From Hyaloscypha bicolor E (Eukaryota; Ascomycota; Leotiomycetes; Helotiales; Hyaloscyphaceae), in the NCBI RefSeq assembly GCF_002865645.1, contig NW_020194555.1:1302001-1366000 (forward strand): 64,000 bases of DNA. Reading direction: 5' to 3'. The notes below the pieces were generated by a model, which searched no databases, was not told the origin of the DNA, and was given only the letters and a program-made list of their open reading frames with translations. A program made the position numbers and the translations under genes. Below, piece after piece: positions 46,088 through 57,110 of this stretch (position 1 is its first letter; every line of letters begins with the position of its first letter).

Positions 46088-47458
46088 CTAGGAGGATTTG
46101 GACAGTCTTCCCCCTTTCCATACATGTGTGTTATTAGCAGCCTCCGACAGAAGATCGATGTTCTCTAGCGGGTTTCCAGACACTGCAGTGATATCAGCAT
46201 CATATCTTTCTTTCAGTTGTCCGGACTTTGCCCCCATGTGCGGTCATAAAGTTTCTGGACTGGTAGCAGTGCAAGCTTCAATGGCTTGAAGCGAGGTCAT
46301 TCCAGCATTGACCGCCTAGAGGATTTTCTTTCCATTCTTACCATGACTATTGTACGTCCCATCTACACTCGTAGCTTGATCCGTGCCAATAGCGATCTTG
46401 ACGCCGCTCTGGATAGCAAGTTTGTATACCTTCCTGCTGTGGACAGCAACTTGGCTGAGTTTTCCCGCCTGGCAGCTCGTCCACGTATCTCATGGCCCCC
46501 TTCGATCACCGAAGCAGTCACGACGAAAACGTCTTTCTGCTTCATCAAAGGGACGCATTCTTCACCCAGGTAACTACCATGCTCAATGGTCTTTACGCCC
46601 GTATTAAGAGCATTCATGATTCCTTCTTTGGCGTGGCAATGTGTAGCGACCGCTCTCCGAGCTCCCGCAGCCTCATCAAGCATAACCTTCAGTTCTTCGG
46701 GAGAGAATTGTGCGTCCAGCACAATGTCAATCTCACTGAAGACCCTTCCACTGGTGCAGGCTTTGAGAATTTGGCGCCTTTGCGGAGCTGCAGGCGGATT
46801 GTCCGGATACAACCATCTACGCCATCACAGACTGCTAAAGCAAGGCTGTGAGAACAGGGGCAGGTTGTGAATGTCCTGACAATTAAGAAGTCAGCTACTC
46901 GACGAGTAGATTTCAACACGAAACACCCCCAGATTCGGAGCAGGGAAAGAACTCCGATGCTGCGAAAACGTGTGAAACACTCGAATGAAGGAGAACAAAC
47001 TCCAGAATATACTTACTCCATGTCCAGCGGTCATGTTTATGGACTAATGGAAGAGTATATGTTTGGTCCGACGATTGGCCCGTCTTCGATTGCTGGAGAA
47101 ATCTCTCCAACATACCCGCCAACTCCTCGAACAGAGGTGAGACCAGCGAAAAGTGTCTTTTCCAGATCTTTGGATATTCTTGCCCCAGCGCGCGCTGCGG
47201 AGGAAACGAGTGCGGCGTACCCTCGTCCTGCTCCTCCATCATTCTCTCCGATATCAAAGTAGTGCACGTGACAGTCCCAAAGTCCAGGTATCAGGTAAGA
47301 CACTTGAGCGAATGGGATGGCGCTGTATTTGACTGGAATCCTTGATTTGGTCCAACCTGATCGATTTTGTCATCGTGAATCACGACCGCAGCATCTTTGA
47401 TTGGTTCGCCACAGCCTGAAATAATGAGGGAGGCTTCGAGATAAACCCCACTTTCCAT
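46088..47458 (-). pseudogene. Amidohydrolase (metal-dependent, imidazolonepropionase-like), multiply frameshifted
   Basis: Family motifs appear in order but in different frames. Start near ATG 47458: SLIISGCGEPIKDAAVVIHDDKI; a one-base loss near 47352; then PGLWDCHVHYFDIGEND (metal-binding HxH) and GLTSVRGVGGYVGEI; another one-base loss near 47045; an intron-like gap; LALAVCDGVDGCIRT; a shift near 46770; ACTSGRVFSEIDIVLDAQFSPEEL and VATHCHAKEGI (metal His) with TIEHGSY; a shift near 46430; SGVKIAIGTDQA; then in-frame stops TAG near 46310 and TGA near 46240; and finally GMTSLQAIEACTATSPE and YDADITAVSGNPLENI. With at least four frameshifts and two stops, it is a dead gene. Confidence 0.85.
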
Positions 47459-48199
47459 TCTCAAAATTCCTCTCACCTCGAACACTTTCGATCTGTTGTT
47501 TACTTGAACAGAAATCATTCTTAAAGCAATTAACAATCTTTCGTCAGCGGGCATATTTGTCAGACCTGTTGCGCAAATAGCCTTCGTTCTCTCGTTCATG
47601 CACGTTGCCCCTACTGCTGACCTGTATTTCAGGGGTATCAATCGCTTCCGAGAAGACTAAGCGAGTCAGACGGCTATTGCGCACTCGGGCGGGATATCAG
47701 CGCCACAACGTCTCTGTCAGCAGAGCTGAGGGCTGAAGGGTTGTCATACCGGAGAAAATATTTCCTTGGCTTGGCTCGCCACTATGATTCGCTCTCTGCA
47801 GCTTTAGGCATTACGGACGATTGGCCTGGCGCCCTTTCATCGCTCATCCCGGTGCCAAGGTGCCAATTACGTTCTTTTGGTTGCCTGCCCAGAGGCTCGT
47901 AAAGAGCCAAGAGAGTGGCTGAGAGCGACTTGAGAGGTAGAGCGACCGAGGATGGCAAAAGGCCGCCCCGGTATATGTACATTAGCATGCTCAGCTCATC
48001 GGATATGGAGCCATATTTGCAGAGAGGAGGTGAGAGGCGTGCATCAGCTCGCCAGCACTGATGCCTCAGTACTCTATGCTCACACGCCGACTTGTTCTAT
48101 TCGCCGCAGTTGTTATCCCTTAAGTCTCCATATCTACCCCCGCTCTCTTTCTCTGGTCGTCTTCGAATTTTGCCACTTCACCTCGAAATCGAAGTCGAA
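47459..48199. other. Intergenic with a possible signal-peptide-like frame
   Basis: A 20-codon frame at 48061-48123 reads MPQYSMLTRRLVLFAAVVIP and stops; see findings for its relation to the CFEM gene. Nothing else is seen. Confidence 0.35.
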
Positions 48200-49129
48200 A
48201 TGGATCTTCAACCTTCTTGTGCGGTACCATGTATCTCCTCTGCCATGTTGGCAGTGGGATGCAAAGTCAATGATCAGTCTTGTGGTTGTACGCCCGCTCT
48301 ACAACAATCGATCGGAAACCTCGCTGCTAGCTGTCTCATAGCGAATTGCCCTGTCACCGCACTGGTGGACATTGACAATGCTGGGAAAGCGGGATGCGCT
48401 GCGTATTCATTAACTTACATGTTCTCAAACACACATACGACAATGGCCAGCGCGACTATAAGTTTAACCTCCTCGCTACCTTCGCCCACGGGTGCCATAT
48501 CATCTTCCAGCGGAACCGCCATACCGATTACAAGATCGAGCAGCTCAAGTCCTATCAATTTTCCTGCTCCGACATCGAGCGCCCAAGCCCCGTTACAAAC
48601 AAACTCAAAATTACCAACACCCACGATCATAGGAGTTGGCATCGTTAGTTTCGTCCTTATCTTTGTCATTGCTTTTGTCATGTTCTGCTGCCTGCATCAT
48701 CGACGAGTAAACTTGAGGGCATCACTTAGAAGATCCGACTCCGAACTCTTCTCTCTGGTCCACACACCCGAGCTCGAGACCAGGTCTACCAAATACGAGA
48801 TGCTCTCCCCATCCTCTGAAATAGCATCGAGAATCCAGGACCGGACTTCAATCTACGAGCTCTCGTCGGAAGAGTCATTGCTTCCGGCTCCATTGGCGAG
48901 GGTTGCGAGGAAAAGTCAGGATGAGATGGATGAGTTGTTCCGCCATGATGCGATGGTGTTAGCGAAGGCGGATGGGGTGAAATCGGAGAGGAAAACGCCG
49001 CAGATTATGGTTCACCTTGCGGATCAGCAGAGAGCGGCGGTTCGAAAACCGCGGAGATTAAGGAAGATGGAGAAAGTTACGAGTCTGAGGGAGTTGAAAT
49101 TGGGGAAGGAGACGTTGGACTGGGATTGA
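48200..49129 (+). CDS. CFEM-domain membrane protein
   Basis: 309 residues from the first in-frame ATG. Residues 7-70 are a CFEM domain with eight cysteines: CAVPC, AVGCK, SCGC, ASC, NCP and AGCAAY. A Ser/Thr/Pro-rich stalk follows (about 80-145), then one membrane span (IIGVGIVSFVLIFVIAFVMFCC, about 150-172), a basic stop-transfer and a cytosolic tail of about 135 residues. Family knowledge: CFEM proteins of fungi are extracellular, cell-surface or secreted, with roles in haem uptake, adhesion and host interaction. No signal peptide precedes the domain in this frame, so the true 5' end may be missing or altered. Confidence 0.8.
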   Translation: MDLQPSCAVPCISSAMLAVGCKVNDQSCGCTPALQQSIGNLAASCLIANCPVTALVDIDNAGKAGCAAYSLTYMFSNTHTTMASATISLTSSLPSPTGAISSSSGTAIPITRSSSSSPINFPAPTSSAQAPLQTNSKLPTPTIIGVGIVSFVLIFVIAFVMFCCLHHRRVNLRASLRRSDSELFSLVHTPELETRSTKYEMLSPSSEIASRIQDRTSIYELSSEESLLPAPLARVARKSQDEMDELFRHDAMVLAKADGVKSERKTPQIMVHLADQQRAAVRKPRRLRKMEKVTSLRELKLGKETLDWD

Positions 49130-49451
49130 GAAAAATCGGAAACGAATTGAACTGGAAAGGGGGAGCTGGGAAGAGAGAAGTGGAAGAAATTCTATTTTCA
49201 GTATCGAGTAAGGGGATGAAAGGGCCTCGGGAGCTACACGGTCGCGACGTTGGTTTTGATGGGTGTGGTCCTCTGTGAGGAGGGGGATAAGAGCACTCGC
49301 TGCACTCCAGACCCTCCACAGAAAGATGTATGGGACCTGGAATGTTGGATTTGGTTACAAACTTTTTGTAAATAGATGATACCACGAGGATGCAACCAGC
49401 TAGCCTCGAGCAGAAACGAAGTCATGAATAAAGAGTCATGAGTTATTGATC

Positions 49452-50255
49452 TGTGAAGGCCCATTCCCCAATACGAGCAATAGCTCAATCGGCCCCCCGA
49501 TTGCCTAATCGGGTAAGCCCATTTAGTAATAGGGGGTTGAATACGATTCAGGACCCACAGTGGGTCCCGATTCGATAATGGCATAATATTGGGGTCTTGG
49601 CCTTAAGAGAGACTAAAACTACTAAATCTACTAATATACCCTAAATATATATTTATTCCTATATGCCCCCTTTTACGTTGAAATTACTATTTATGCCATA
49701 GCATGGCCTCACTAAAAGTACATTCTCAATTCTTATTTCTTTATATTATTATATCTTACTTATTTATACTATATTCTATAATATTATAAGCTTTATTTTG
49801 GGAGTATTAAGTGTTAAGAAAAGCTAAAATATATATTAGAAAAGAAGTAGAAGTATATATTAGGGGCTATTTGCATTATAATTTATATATTTTACTAATT
49901 CTTTTACTAACTTATTATACTTCCTCTTAATTTACTTATTATATCTTTTCTTAATTTACTTTATTAATATATCTCTCTTAATTCTTTATTCTTTCCGTTT
50001 TCACGTATATTACACTAGAGTATTTATAGCCGTATAGAATAATATTTTAATATTACTGTTTTAGAAATACATGCTTCAAGTACTTAATTCTTGCCTCCCT
50101 TTATTACTATTAAGCCTACTAATAATTAGTTCGCTAAAGATGAGATTACGTGAGATAAAAGGCTTATTAAGGGAAGTAGTAAGAAGATTCTTACTATTCT
50201 TAAATAATACGAGATTAGGTAATAACTAAGGAGCCCTAATATAGCTTCTTTTAGT
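49452..50255 (+). mobile_element. Eroded relic of a second Ginger-like element
   Basis: Starts TGTGAAGGCCCATTCCCCAATACGAGC, alignable to the left end of the element at 35594, and includes subrepeat-like CCCGATTGCCTAATCGGG. Further in, 50027-50255 aligns with 36080-36300 of the intact copy (for example AATATTTTAATATTACTG, TTACTA.T.AAGCCTACTAATAAT, GTAGTAAGAAGATTCTTACTA), with many G:C to A:T changes. The rest and the right end are missing. It is very AT-rich. Confidence 0.7.
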
Positions 50256-50747
50256 AAAATCTGTGATGGGCACACGTGATGGCGCGTGGACGGGTGTCAG
50301 ATATCGTGGATCTAGTTTCCTATTTTGGGTAAAGCTTGCATCTGAATCGCACGGATCGCATGAGATCGCACTTCCTAATTAAGTAAAGGGACGAAGGAAG
50401 CACGAGTTGCAATGTACTTCGTAGGAGCTCGAACTGAAAAAAAAACCACCAAATTGATAAGAATCATCATTGATCGGCCGTGAAAGACTAGTATCGTGGA
50501 TATCCTGACAATTGCCAACGGGCCCCTGTTCAGTACCTTAACCCCATGCGCCTTGAAATCCAGCCAGGCCGGTTTCTGGACAGGCATTATTAGACACTGC
50601 GGCCTTCCCCCCTCCTCCCAAGTATATTAAGAAGACTGAGAATGTTCATGCCGACAATGCCCCGAACAAAATATTCTCCTCTCCCGATTCTATGACGGAA
50701 ACATCGCGAGATCAACACACCACAACCCTTGTCCCAACACCCTGCGC
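50256..50747. other. Intergenic
   Basis: 3' flank of the DUF6594 gene. No gene seen. Confidence 0.35.
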
Positions 50748-52001
50748 TTACGAGCTACTATTCTGATTGTGATTCTGCACAAAGACGACCATGACAGCCG
50801 AGAATCTGCGATCATTAGCACTTGACTTCATTCGCAGTCCATGTCAAGAAAGGATAGCCTACGCAGCCGTGGCAGTAAATATTTCGACCCTAGAAGCTCC
50901 TCCGGCCAAGTACATGAGCCCGCCCGCAAAAACCACAGTAAAGAGAGCCATTATCCCGAGCGTTTTAGAATTTGATTGGAGTTTGGAAAGCACCGTTATG
51001 GCGGCTATCGGGAGGACGCAAGCTACGAGAGTCGCCACCGACGAGGTGAATAGTGTCATTCGATGTTCTGAGAACGTGTTGAGAGTCCATACTTTGCAAG
51101 GGCATGAAGTATCCTGCTGTGCCATCGAATTTTCTTCAAGATGTAGTATTTTCTTGCTTGCCTTCCACAACTTGCAGAGCTTGCACCCGAAACGCGTCCC
51201 ACGGAGCTCCAGCCAGAAAGGTGCCCATTCATTGGCCACCCAGCCAGTAAGACCGGCCACTTTGTGAATTGGGTGAGGAAATATAAGGTCAAGGTTTTTG
51301 TCTTCGAGTTTTTTCGGCCAGGCAAGACGCCATAGAATCTGTAGAAACTGCCGCTCGATCGACGGCTTCGAGGGGGCGGGGTGAGGCGGATCCCAGCTCC
51401 TCGACCCAAACCCTTTAATACACCGATCCCCATATTGCTCCTTCCATATCCAGTCCCGGAGAGTTTCGACGTTGGAAGGATCAGCTTTCTGAAATGCTGT
51501 AATCTGGGAGTACTGTATGAGAGCCTTGTCTACGGAAGCAGCTGAGTCAAAAAACATTCGTCCTAATATCAGTGAAAACGTACTGTATTTATTTAAGACT
51601 TCTCGTATCTTTGCAATCAAATCAATCTGAGCCCGTCCATCACCACTTAGGTCCTTGCAGATCAACAAGTGATCTACCCGCGCAGCAAGATTCAGATCAT
51701 CACCGTCAGACTGAGGAGGATTGTTGTGATCTTCCCATTCCTGCTTTTGGAGCTTTGTTCTCAGCTGATCGAGCTCGCCCTGATAGTAGAGCAAGCTCTT
51801 GATATTCAGATCTCTAAAAGATGGAAACGCCTCAAGCCCCGGATTCTCTACGATGACCTTAGTGACTAGTGGCCATCCAGGTAGAGGTTCCTCTTGGGGG
51901 CCGATGATGTGCCCGCATTTTTGACACGGCCTTGGAGTACTGGCCAGAGCGGTGGTATAACCAGGTGGCGAACCGGAAGGTTGTAATTCGTGTTCAGCCA
52001 T
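50748..52001 (-). CDS. DUF6594-type membrane protein
   Basis: Exons 52001-50863 and 50805-50748, with a 57-nt intron (TGCTAATGATCGCAG at its 3' end); 398 residues. The spliced C-terminus (TATAAFSAVMVVFVQNHN) completes the third hydrophobic span, which an unspliced reading would cut off. The family start is WPLVTKVIVENPGLEAFPSFRDLNIKSLLYYQGELDQLR. The middle is helical. Three hydrophobic spans lie at the C-terminus (about 318-341, 352-370, 376-392). Such proteins are widespread in filamentous ascomycetes, often in many copies. Their role is unknown. Confidence 0.85.
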
Positions 52002-54139
52002 GTTATTGATCTCGAACGGTTGGGAAGGATGAATGTTTGTTGATGGTCTGCATTCTCATCCAACAAAAATTTCTAAGATATGACACACCTCCTTTTCGAA
52101 AGATCGGGGTTTCGGACTGGGGCGGGGAATTATCAGACCGTGCAACACATTTCCACTTCTCGAAAATGTCGCCGTCTGAGCCTCCCCCCTCAAGTCGGCT
52201 AATGCAGAAGTGGCCAACAACATGAAAAGCTTCGAAGCCTCATTTGTACCATTGGCCGAGATATCTATTATATGCTGCAATATAATTAATAGGGCACAAA
52301 TACTGCCGCTATCAGTAGTGGCCCTATGTGGCTGCATGCAAGTGAGATTTTTTTGCTGGTTACCTTGACCAAAGCAATGCTTTTAATTCGTCCTCAGCAT
52401 GTGGCTGATCATGACCACCTCAGACCGATGGTTTTGATGGTTTTCACTGCCCAAAAAGAGGGATAGATGAGGAAACGGCACATGATTTGCTTTTAATTAA
52501 TCCCCCTTTCTTGTTCCGGCTAACACGATTTTATTATTTTCAATCAACTAAGCAACCGTTACTGTCATCTTTGACAAGGCCCGGGCGCTTCTTTGGAGTT
52601 CCGGGTGTCATACGACTCTCAGGCTTTGCTGATACTCGCAGAGGCGAATGAAATATGCAGCTGTGGTGCATATTGCTGCTTCTGCGCCCGAGAAATAGGC
52701 ACCCTAGTTTCCTATTCGCCAAAGTGCACTTGCCCCCTCATGCCGTGCTGTTACTCTGTCGCTCCGACAGGATAGAAGGTCGCAGTGGCGAGAAATTGGG
52801 AAGACACTGGATGGCCAAGGAGCGACGACGGCAATATTAGGAACAATCACAGTCGTCAAATGGAAGGAATCTCAGGTAATCAGGCTCGCATAATGGTGGA
52901 CTGGGGATCAATGATACGGGCTGGGAAGAAGAGTTACTAGTAGCCCCGAGCATTGCTGCCTCTTTTGCGACGAATCCGAGGGAATCTCCAGTATGAATGG
53001 TGATGCGCTGGCACCGCTCGCTGGCTCTTGCAGGGTTATGCACTGCGTTCGTGAATGACCGCAGGAGTGATGCACGACGACTAAAATAAAAGCTCGAGGC
53101 TCCAAAATGGGACACCATTCGATGCCTCGCGAAGACTCGCAGGACGGTTGCCTTGTCAGCTCGGAGCAAATATATATGAAAGGCTGAGAGCCGCTGAGCT
53201 CAAAATAATCGCGACTCAAATTGAACGCAGAACCGCCTGTTCAAAGACCAAACACTCCATCAATACTTTTGCTTCCATGGCGTCTCCCATTCAACCTTAC
53301 CCACTAGGCGCTAGCCCGGGAGTCCTGAAAAAGAAGCATGAGGACCAACGGCCATTGTTCCTCTCGCTTTCAAATACCCTTTGGACCCTAGGATTCGTTG
53401 TCGATATGCGCTCCATCATCATGTCGATGCAAGTTCAGAGGCCAGAGGCCGTCGCAGGTCTTATATTCAGGCTCGGGGGTGGCAATAACATCCTGCTGGG
53501 TGCGCCAAGTACGCCGAGCGTGTAAGGGTCCTTCGTCGTTTCGAAGCAGTTGGCCGTGGCAGTTCCTTCAGCCTCAGCCCCGAAACCCTTGTTCACAGAC
53601 TCGAAGATTGGCACACCTCAGGTGTGGGAGGGACTTATTGATCTTTTGATTGATCAAGTTTCATTGCGGGCCGTGAAGAGTCTCGTCGGCGAGGTGGTCT
53701 TGGCTTTGGTTGGACGCCGTTGCTTCAACATGCTTACCAACCTCGCCCCCTCATGCTTCAGCTAGCGCCCCTATCTGCCACCTCTGGCCACCGCATCGCA
53801 AAAAATGAGCTGCCATCGTCGTTACCTCGCAGTTGTCCCACGGACGGCCTGGAAAAAAGTGAAAAAATGGACAGCGCTATGCCTGAGCTGGGCGAGAGAG
53901 GTGGACGTGACTAGATGAGAAGGGTGGTACGAGCACGTCACTCGAGGGTTTTTCTATCCGTGCAACCCCAAACGCGGGAGGAGGAATCGAAGAGGCTCTT
54001 CCTTTGCGATCCAGTGGTTCTGTCGAGCCCGTGTATAAACAGGCGGTTGTGTTCCAGCTGGCGAAGTATGCCGAGCCCCAGGTGTAATCGATTTCCCACT
54101 TCTGAACGTAACACTCAACGCTCGATCCAATCCAATATC
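52002..54139. other. 2.1-kb gap with only weak frames
   Basis: A plus-strand frame from ATG 53278 (82 codons) and another at 53550-53765, plus a minus-strand frame at 52837-53169, are open but match nothing I recognise. They may be decayed gene pieces or chance. No call is made. Confidence 0.35.
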
Positions 54140-55272
54140 ATGCATGATTCAGCAGTGGCAAACGGTAGGCCCCTAGTATCTATCGTCTACTGTGTTTGCT
54201 AAAGAACCTGCAGTTCACAATTATTTCCTTTCCTCGAACATTCCTGACGCTACGCCCACGGCCTTACCCGCGCCTTCCAATGGGTCCTACCAGGATGTAG
54301 TCTACGAACCCCACAAATACACTTTGGTTGATCGCCTTCGGGGAATCTTCTCTGTCGCGGTTCCTGAGAAGAAGCGAGCGATTGTGGATCAAAGATCTCT
54401 GCAGACCCAGCAAGAGGTAGGCCAAACTCCTTCATTACTTTGATAGCGGCTAACCAAAATCTCGTATAGTCCAATGGCGACTCTTCACCATGGATTCTAC
54501 CTGTCTATGTACTCTCAACTCGCCAGGACAAAGACAAGCATCATATCGCAATGGAGGCAAAATGCACTATCGATACTGGCAACATGCAAGGCAATATCGT
54601 CTCACGAAAATTCATCGGAGTGCTTGAGTATCCAGAGTCCGCCTTTTGCCCCTTGACCAAAGAAGAGGAAGCTGGGGCCACCAGCGTAACTGGACATCAA
54701 CTCATCCCCCAAGGTGCAATACACTTAACCTGGTATCACAAGAAGAGTACTCGAGTCTTCCGCGACATGCGTTTTCTCATCTCTCCCAACGAGAACTTTG
54801 ATCTTATCATTGGTGCTTGGTCCATCCAGAAAGACAGAATCCTCGATGTGCCGAACTTGATGGTCGACAAAGTCTTCATGCCCCTCCTCACAGACTTTCC
54901 ACTTGAAGGTACGCATGCTAGCAATTACCCGGGCTCAAAATCACTGACGCTCATATAGACCCAACACATGAGGCATTGCGTGACAGAAAACACAATATCG
55001 AAGAGCGAATCGGTGATTTACAGACGGAGATCCATGATGCAGTCAAGGCTAATAAACCTAAAGAAGTCGAGAGGCTCAGAAAACGGAAAGCCATTCTAAA
55101 GGAAGAACAAAAATTCTGGACTAATGCGAAAGGGAGCGACGCCGAAATCATGAATCACCTGGATAAGCTCAGAGAATTAAAGGCGGAACTCATTAGAGAG
55201 CCTCCCCCACCATATACTGAGGCCAAGAACGACTTGCATAAGGAACATTCCGAACAGAGCGGCTCCGGCTAG
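54140..55272 (+). CDS. Retropepsin-like aspartyl protease-fold protein with coiled-coil tail
   Basis: Exons 54140-54164, 54214-54416, 54470-54908 and 54959-55272; introns of 49, 53 and 50 nt; 326 residues. The middle domain (about 80-225) has AKCTIDTGNMQGNIVSRKF, with an Asp-Thr-Gly triad at 111-113, and later RFLISPNENFDLIIGAWSI, whose IIGA resembles the hydrophobic-Gly motif of retropepsins. The C-terminal 100 residues are highly charged and heptad-like (EERIGDLQTEIHDAV ... LDKLRELKAEL), then PPPPYTEA, a PPxY-type motif that can bind WW domains. It carries no integrase or RT and sits in an ordinary fungal exon/intron structure, so it looks like a host gene. The protease function is inferred from the motif alone. 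Confidence 0.6.
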
Positions 55273-57110
55273 GAGGGGCGCAGGTGGGGGAATATGTTAT
55301 CACAATCCACAGTTTCTTCACGTTATTTCGCGAACGGCTTCTCAGATCTTGCACGTTGATGCAGGATGGTTTCAGTTTTGCTAGCCGGCTAATTCTGTCT
55401 CTGACTTTCGTTTACTTTGACCTTCTCCTAACTTGACTGTAGGACAGTCCATGATGTCGCTAGTGGAAACTTTGTTATCTAGAGATTTGAGCAATCAATT
55501 TTGTTTCCTTCCTAACAAGAGTACTACTGTAAATTTCCCTTTATAGTTTATCACCGTCATGAACTATTTTGATAATCTAAATATCATCATGCAAATGCTG
55601 GTTGGTCTGAAAAGTCATCTCGCCCCTTCCCCCTCCCTTTCTCCCTCCCCTTCTCCCTCCACAAGACCCCTCTTCCGACTGGCCTCCCTCCATCCCAGGC
55701 GCAAGCAATATAAACCCTGTCTCAGCGAAAAGGCCTCGTATCCTCAAGTTCTGTGTCATGGGGGGGGGGCACATATGTGCTCAGCCTGGAGAACACGTTC
55801 AGCGATTGGATGTTTTCGGCCCGGAGGGCTTCAATAGATCTTGTATCGTAGGAATTACTGAGAATGAAGTAATGACCCAACCGAAGGTTGCCAGGTCGCC
55901 GTTGTGACGGCGCTGGCTGGGGGCCATATGGGGGTGGCTGTCACATGACTGGTTTCACCTAGCTAGCCGGCGTTTCAGTGGTTTTAGCTAGTACTTCCCT
56001 TCTTTTATCCCCTTTCCTTCTCTCTCTCTCCTTCTTCTCTTCAGCTTAGTATTTTCAATATATGAGATTCTTGGATCTTTGAGCCCTGGCCATTGCCTCG
56101 ATCCCGCCGTCACAGCTGTGGTGGGTCGCATACGCCGACTCCTTCCTGCTCTTGCTTTCAGAATGTTGGGGTTACATATTGCATTGGTGAATGGCGTGTA
56201 CGGAAAGCCGTAAGGATCAGATGTACCGAGGCCGATAGCGATCCTCCTGCCAAAACCCCGAAAGAACATTGCAAACAACATTTGCGTATATTGCACTTGA
56301 CTTTTTCCCTACTTTTTACTTCTTATATAATAAATTACTTATAGTATAAGATATCTATAAGCTTGCAAATAGCTTATATACTTTTCTAATTATTCTCTTT
56401 GATTTAGATTAATTAGATTTCTTCTAATTGGATTTTTTTTATTTATAAAATTTTGAAGTTTTTCTTTTAATATTATTTTCTCAAATTTGAGGCTATTTTC
56501 TAAGTTCTTAAGATCTTTAAGTATAACTTTTATATTTCTTAACCTTTTAAAGTCATTTAAATTCTTATATATATATTAATTATAATTTATATAATTATAG
56601 AAGTAATAAAAGCTTTAATAAGCTTAATATATAAGAGAAAGATTTTTGGGGAAACCCTAGTAAGATTTAAGCGAAGCGGCCGTAATGGCTCGTATATCCC
56701 AAAGGCTTATATAATATATCCTCGAATTTTTCTTCCTTCATTTAATAAAATATTAAATTTAATTACTTATGTAAGAATTTCTAAAATTAGCCTGTATAAA
56801 ATTTATTAAGAATTTAATAGAGAATTAAATGGATTAATAGGAATTTAAATAATTACTTTATTTCAAAATTTCAAAAGCTAAGTACAATATGCGAATGCGA
56901 ATGTCATGAAAAATCGGGGTTTTGGCAGTACAGGGGTTGAAGGCCTCGGTACCTCTTTTCATAAACACCCTTAACACATGGGCAAAAACTGAACCTCTAG
57001 TTGAAATTCTACAACAGGTAATACACGCGTGACCGTTCCCCAACACATCTGGGCGGATCGCCTCTACATCAATGAGCCTTTAACATGATTATGTCTGTGG
57101 ACAAAAACCG
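55273..57110. other. Gene-free region with an AT-rich island
   Basis: A CT-rich tract at 55620-55665, a G run near 55760, and an AT-rich island at about 56320-56880 (over 75 percent A+T by eye) in a genome segment otherwise near 48-50 percent GC. The island has no readable coding frame. It is probably a RIP-mutated transposon remnant; its family is unknown. Confidence 0.5.

Noticed and set aside
55577..55774. 65-codon Gly/Arg-rich minus-strand frame
   Set aside because: Reflects the CT-rich low-complexity tract, not a protein.
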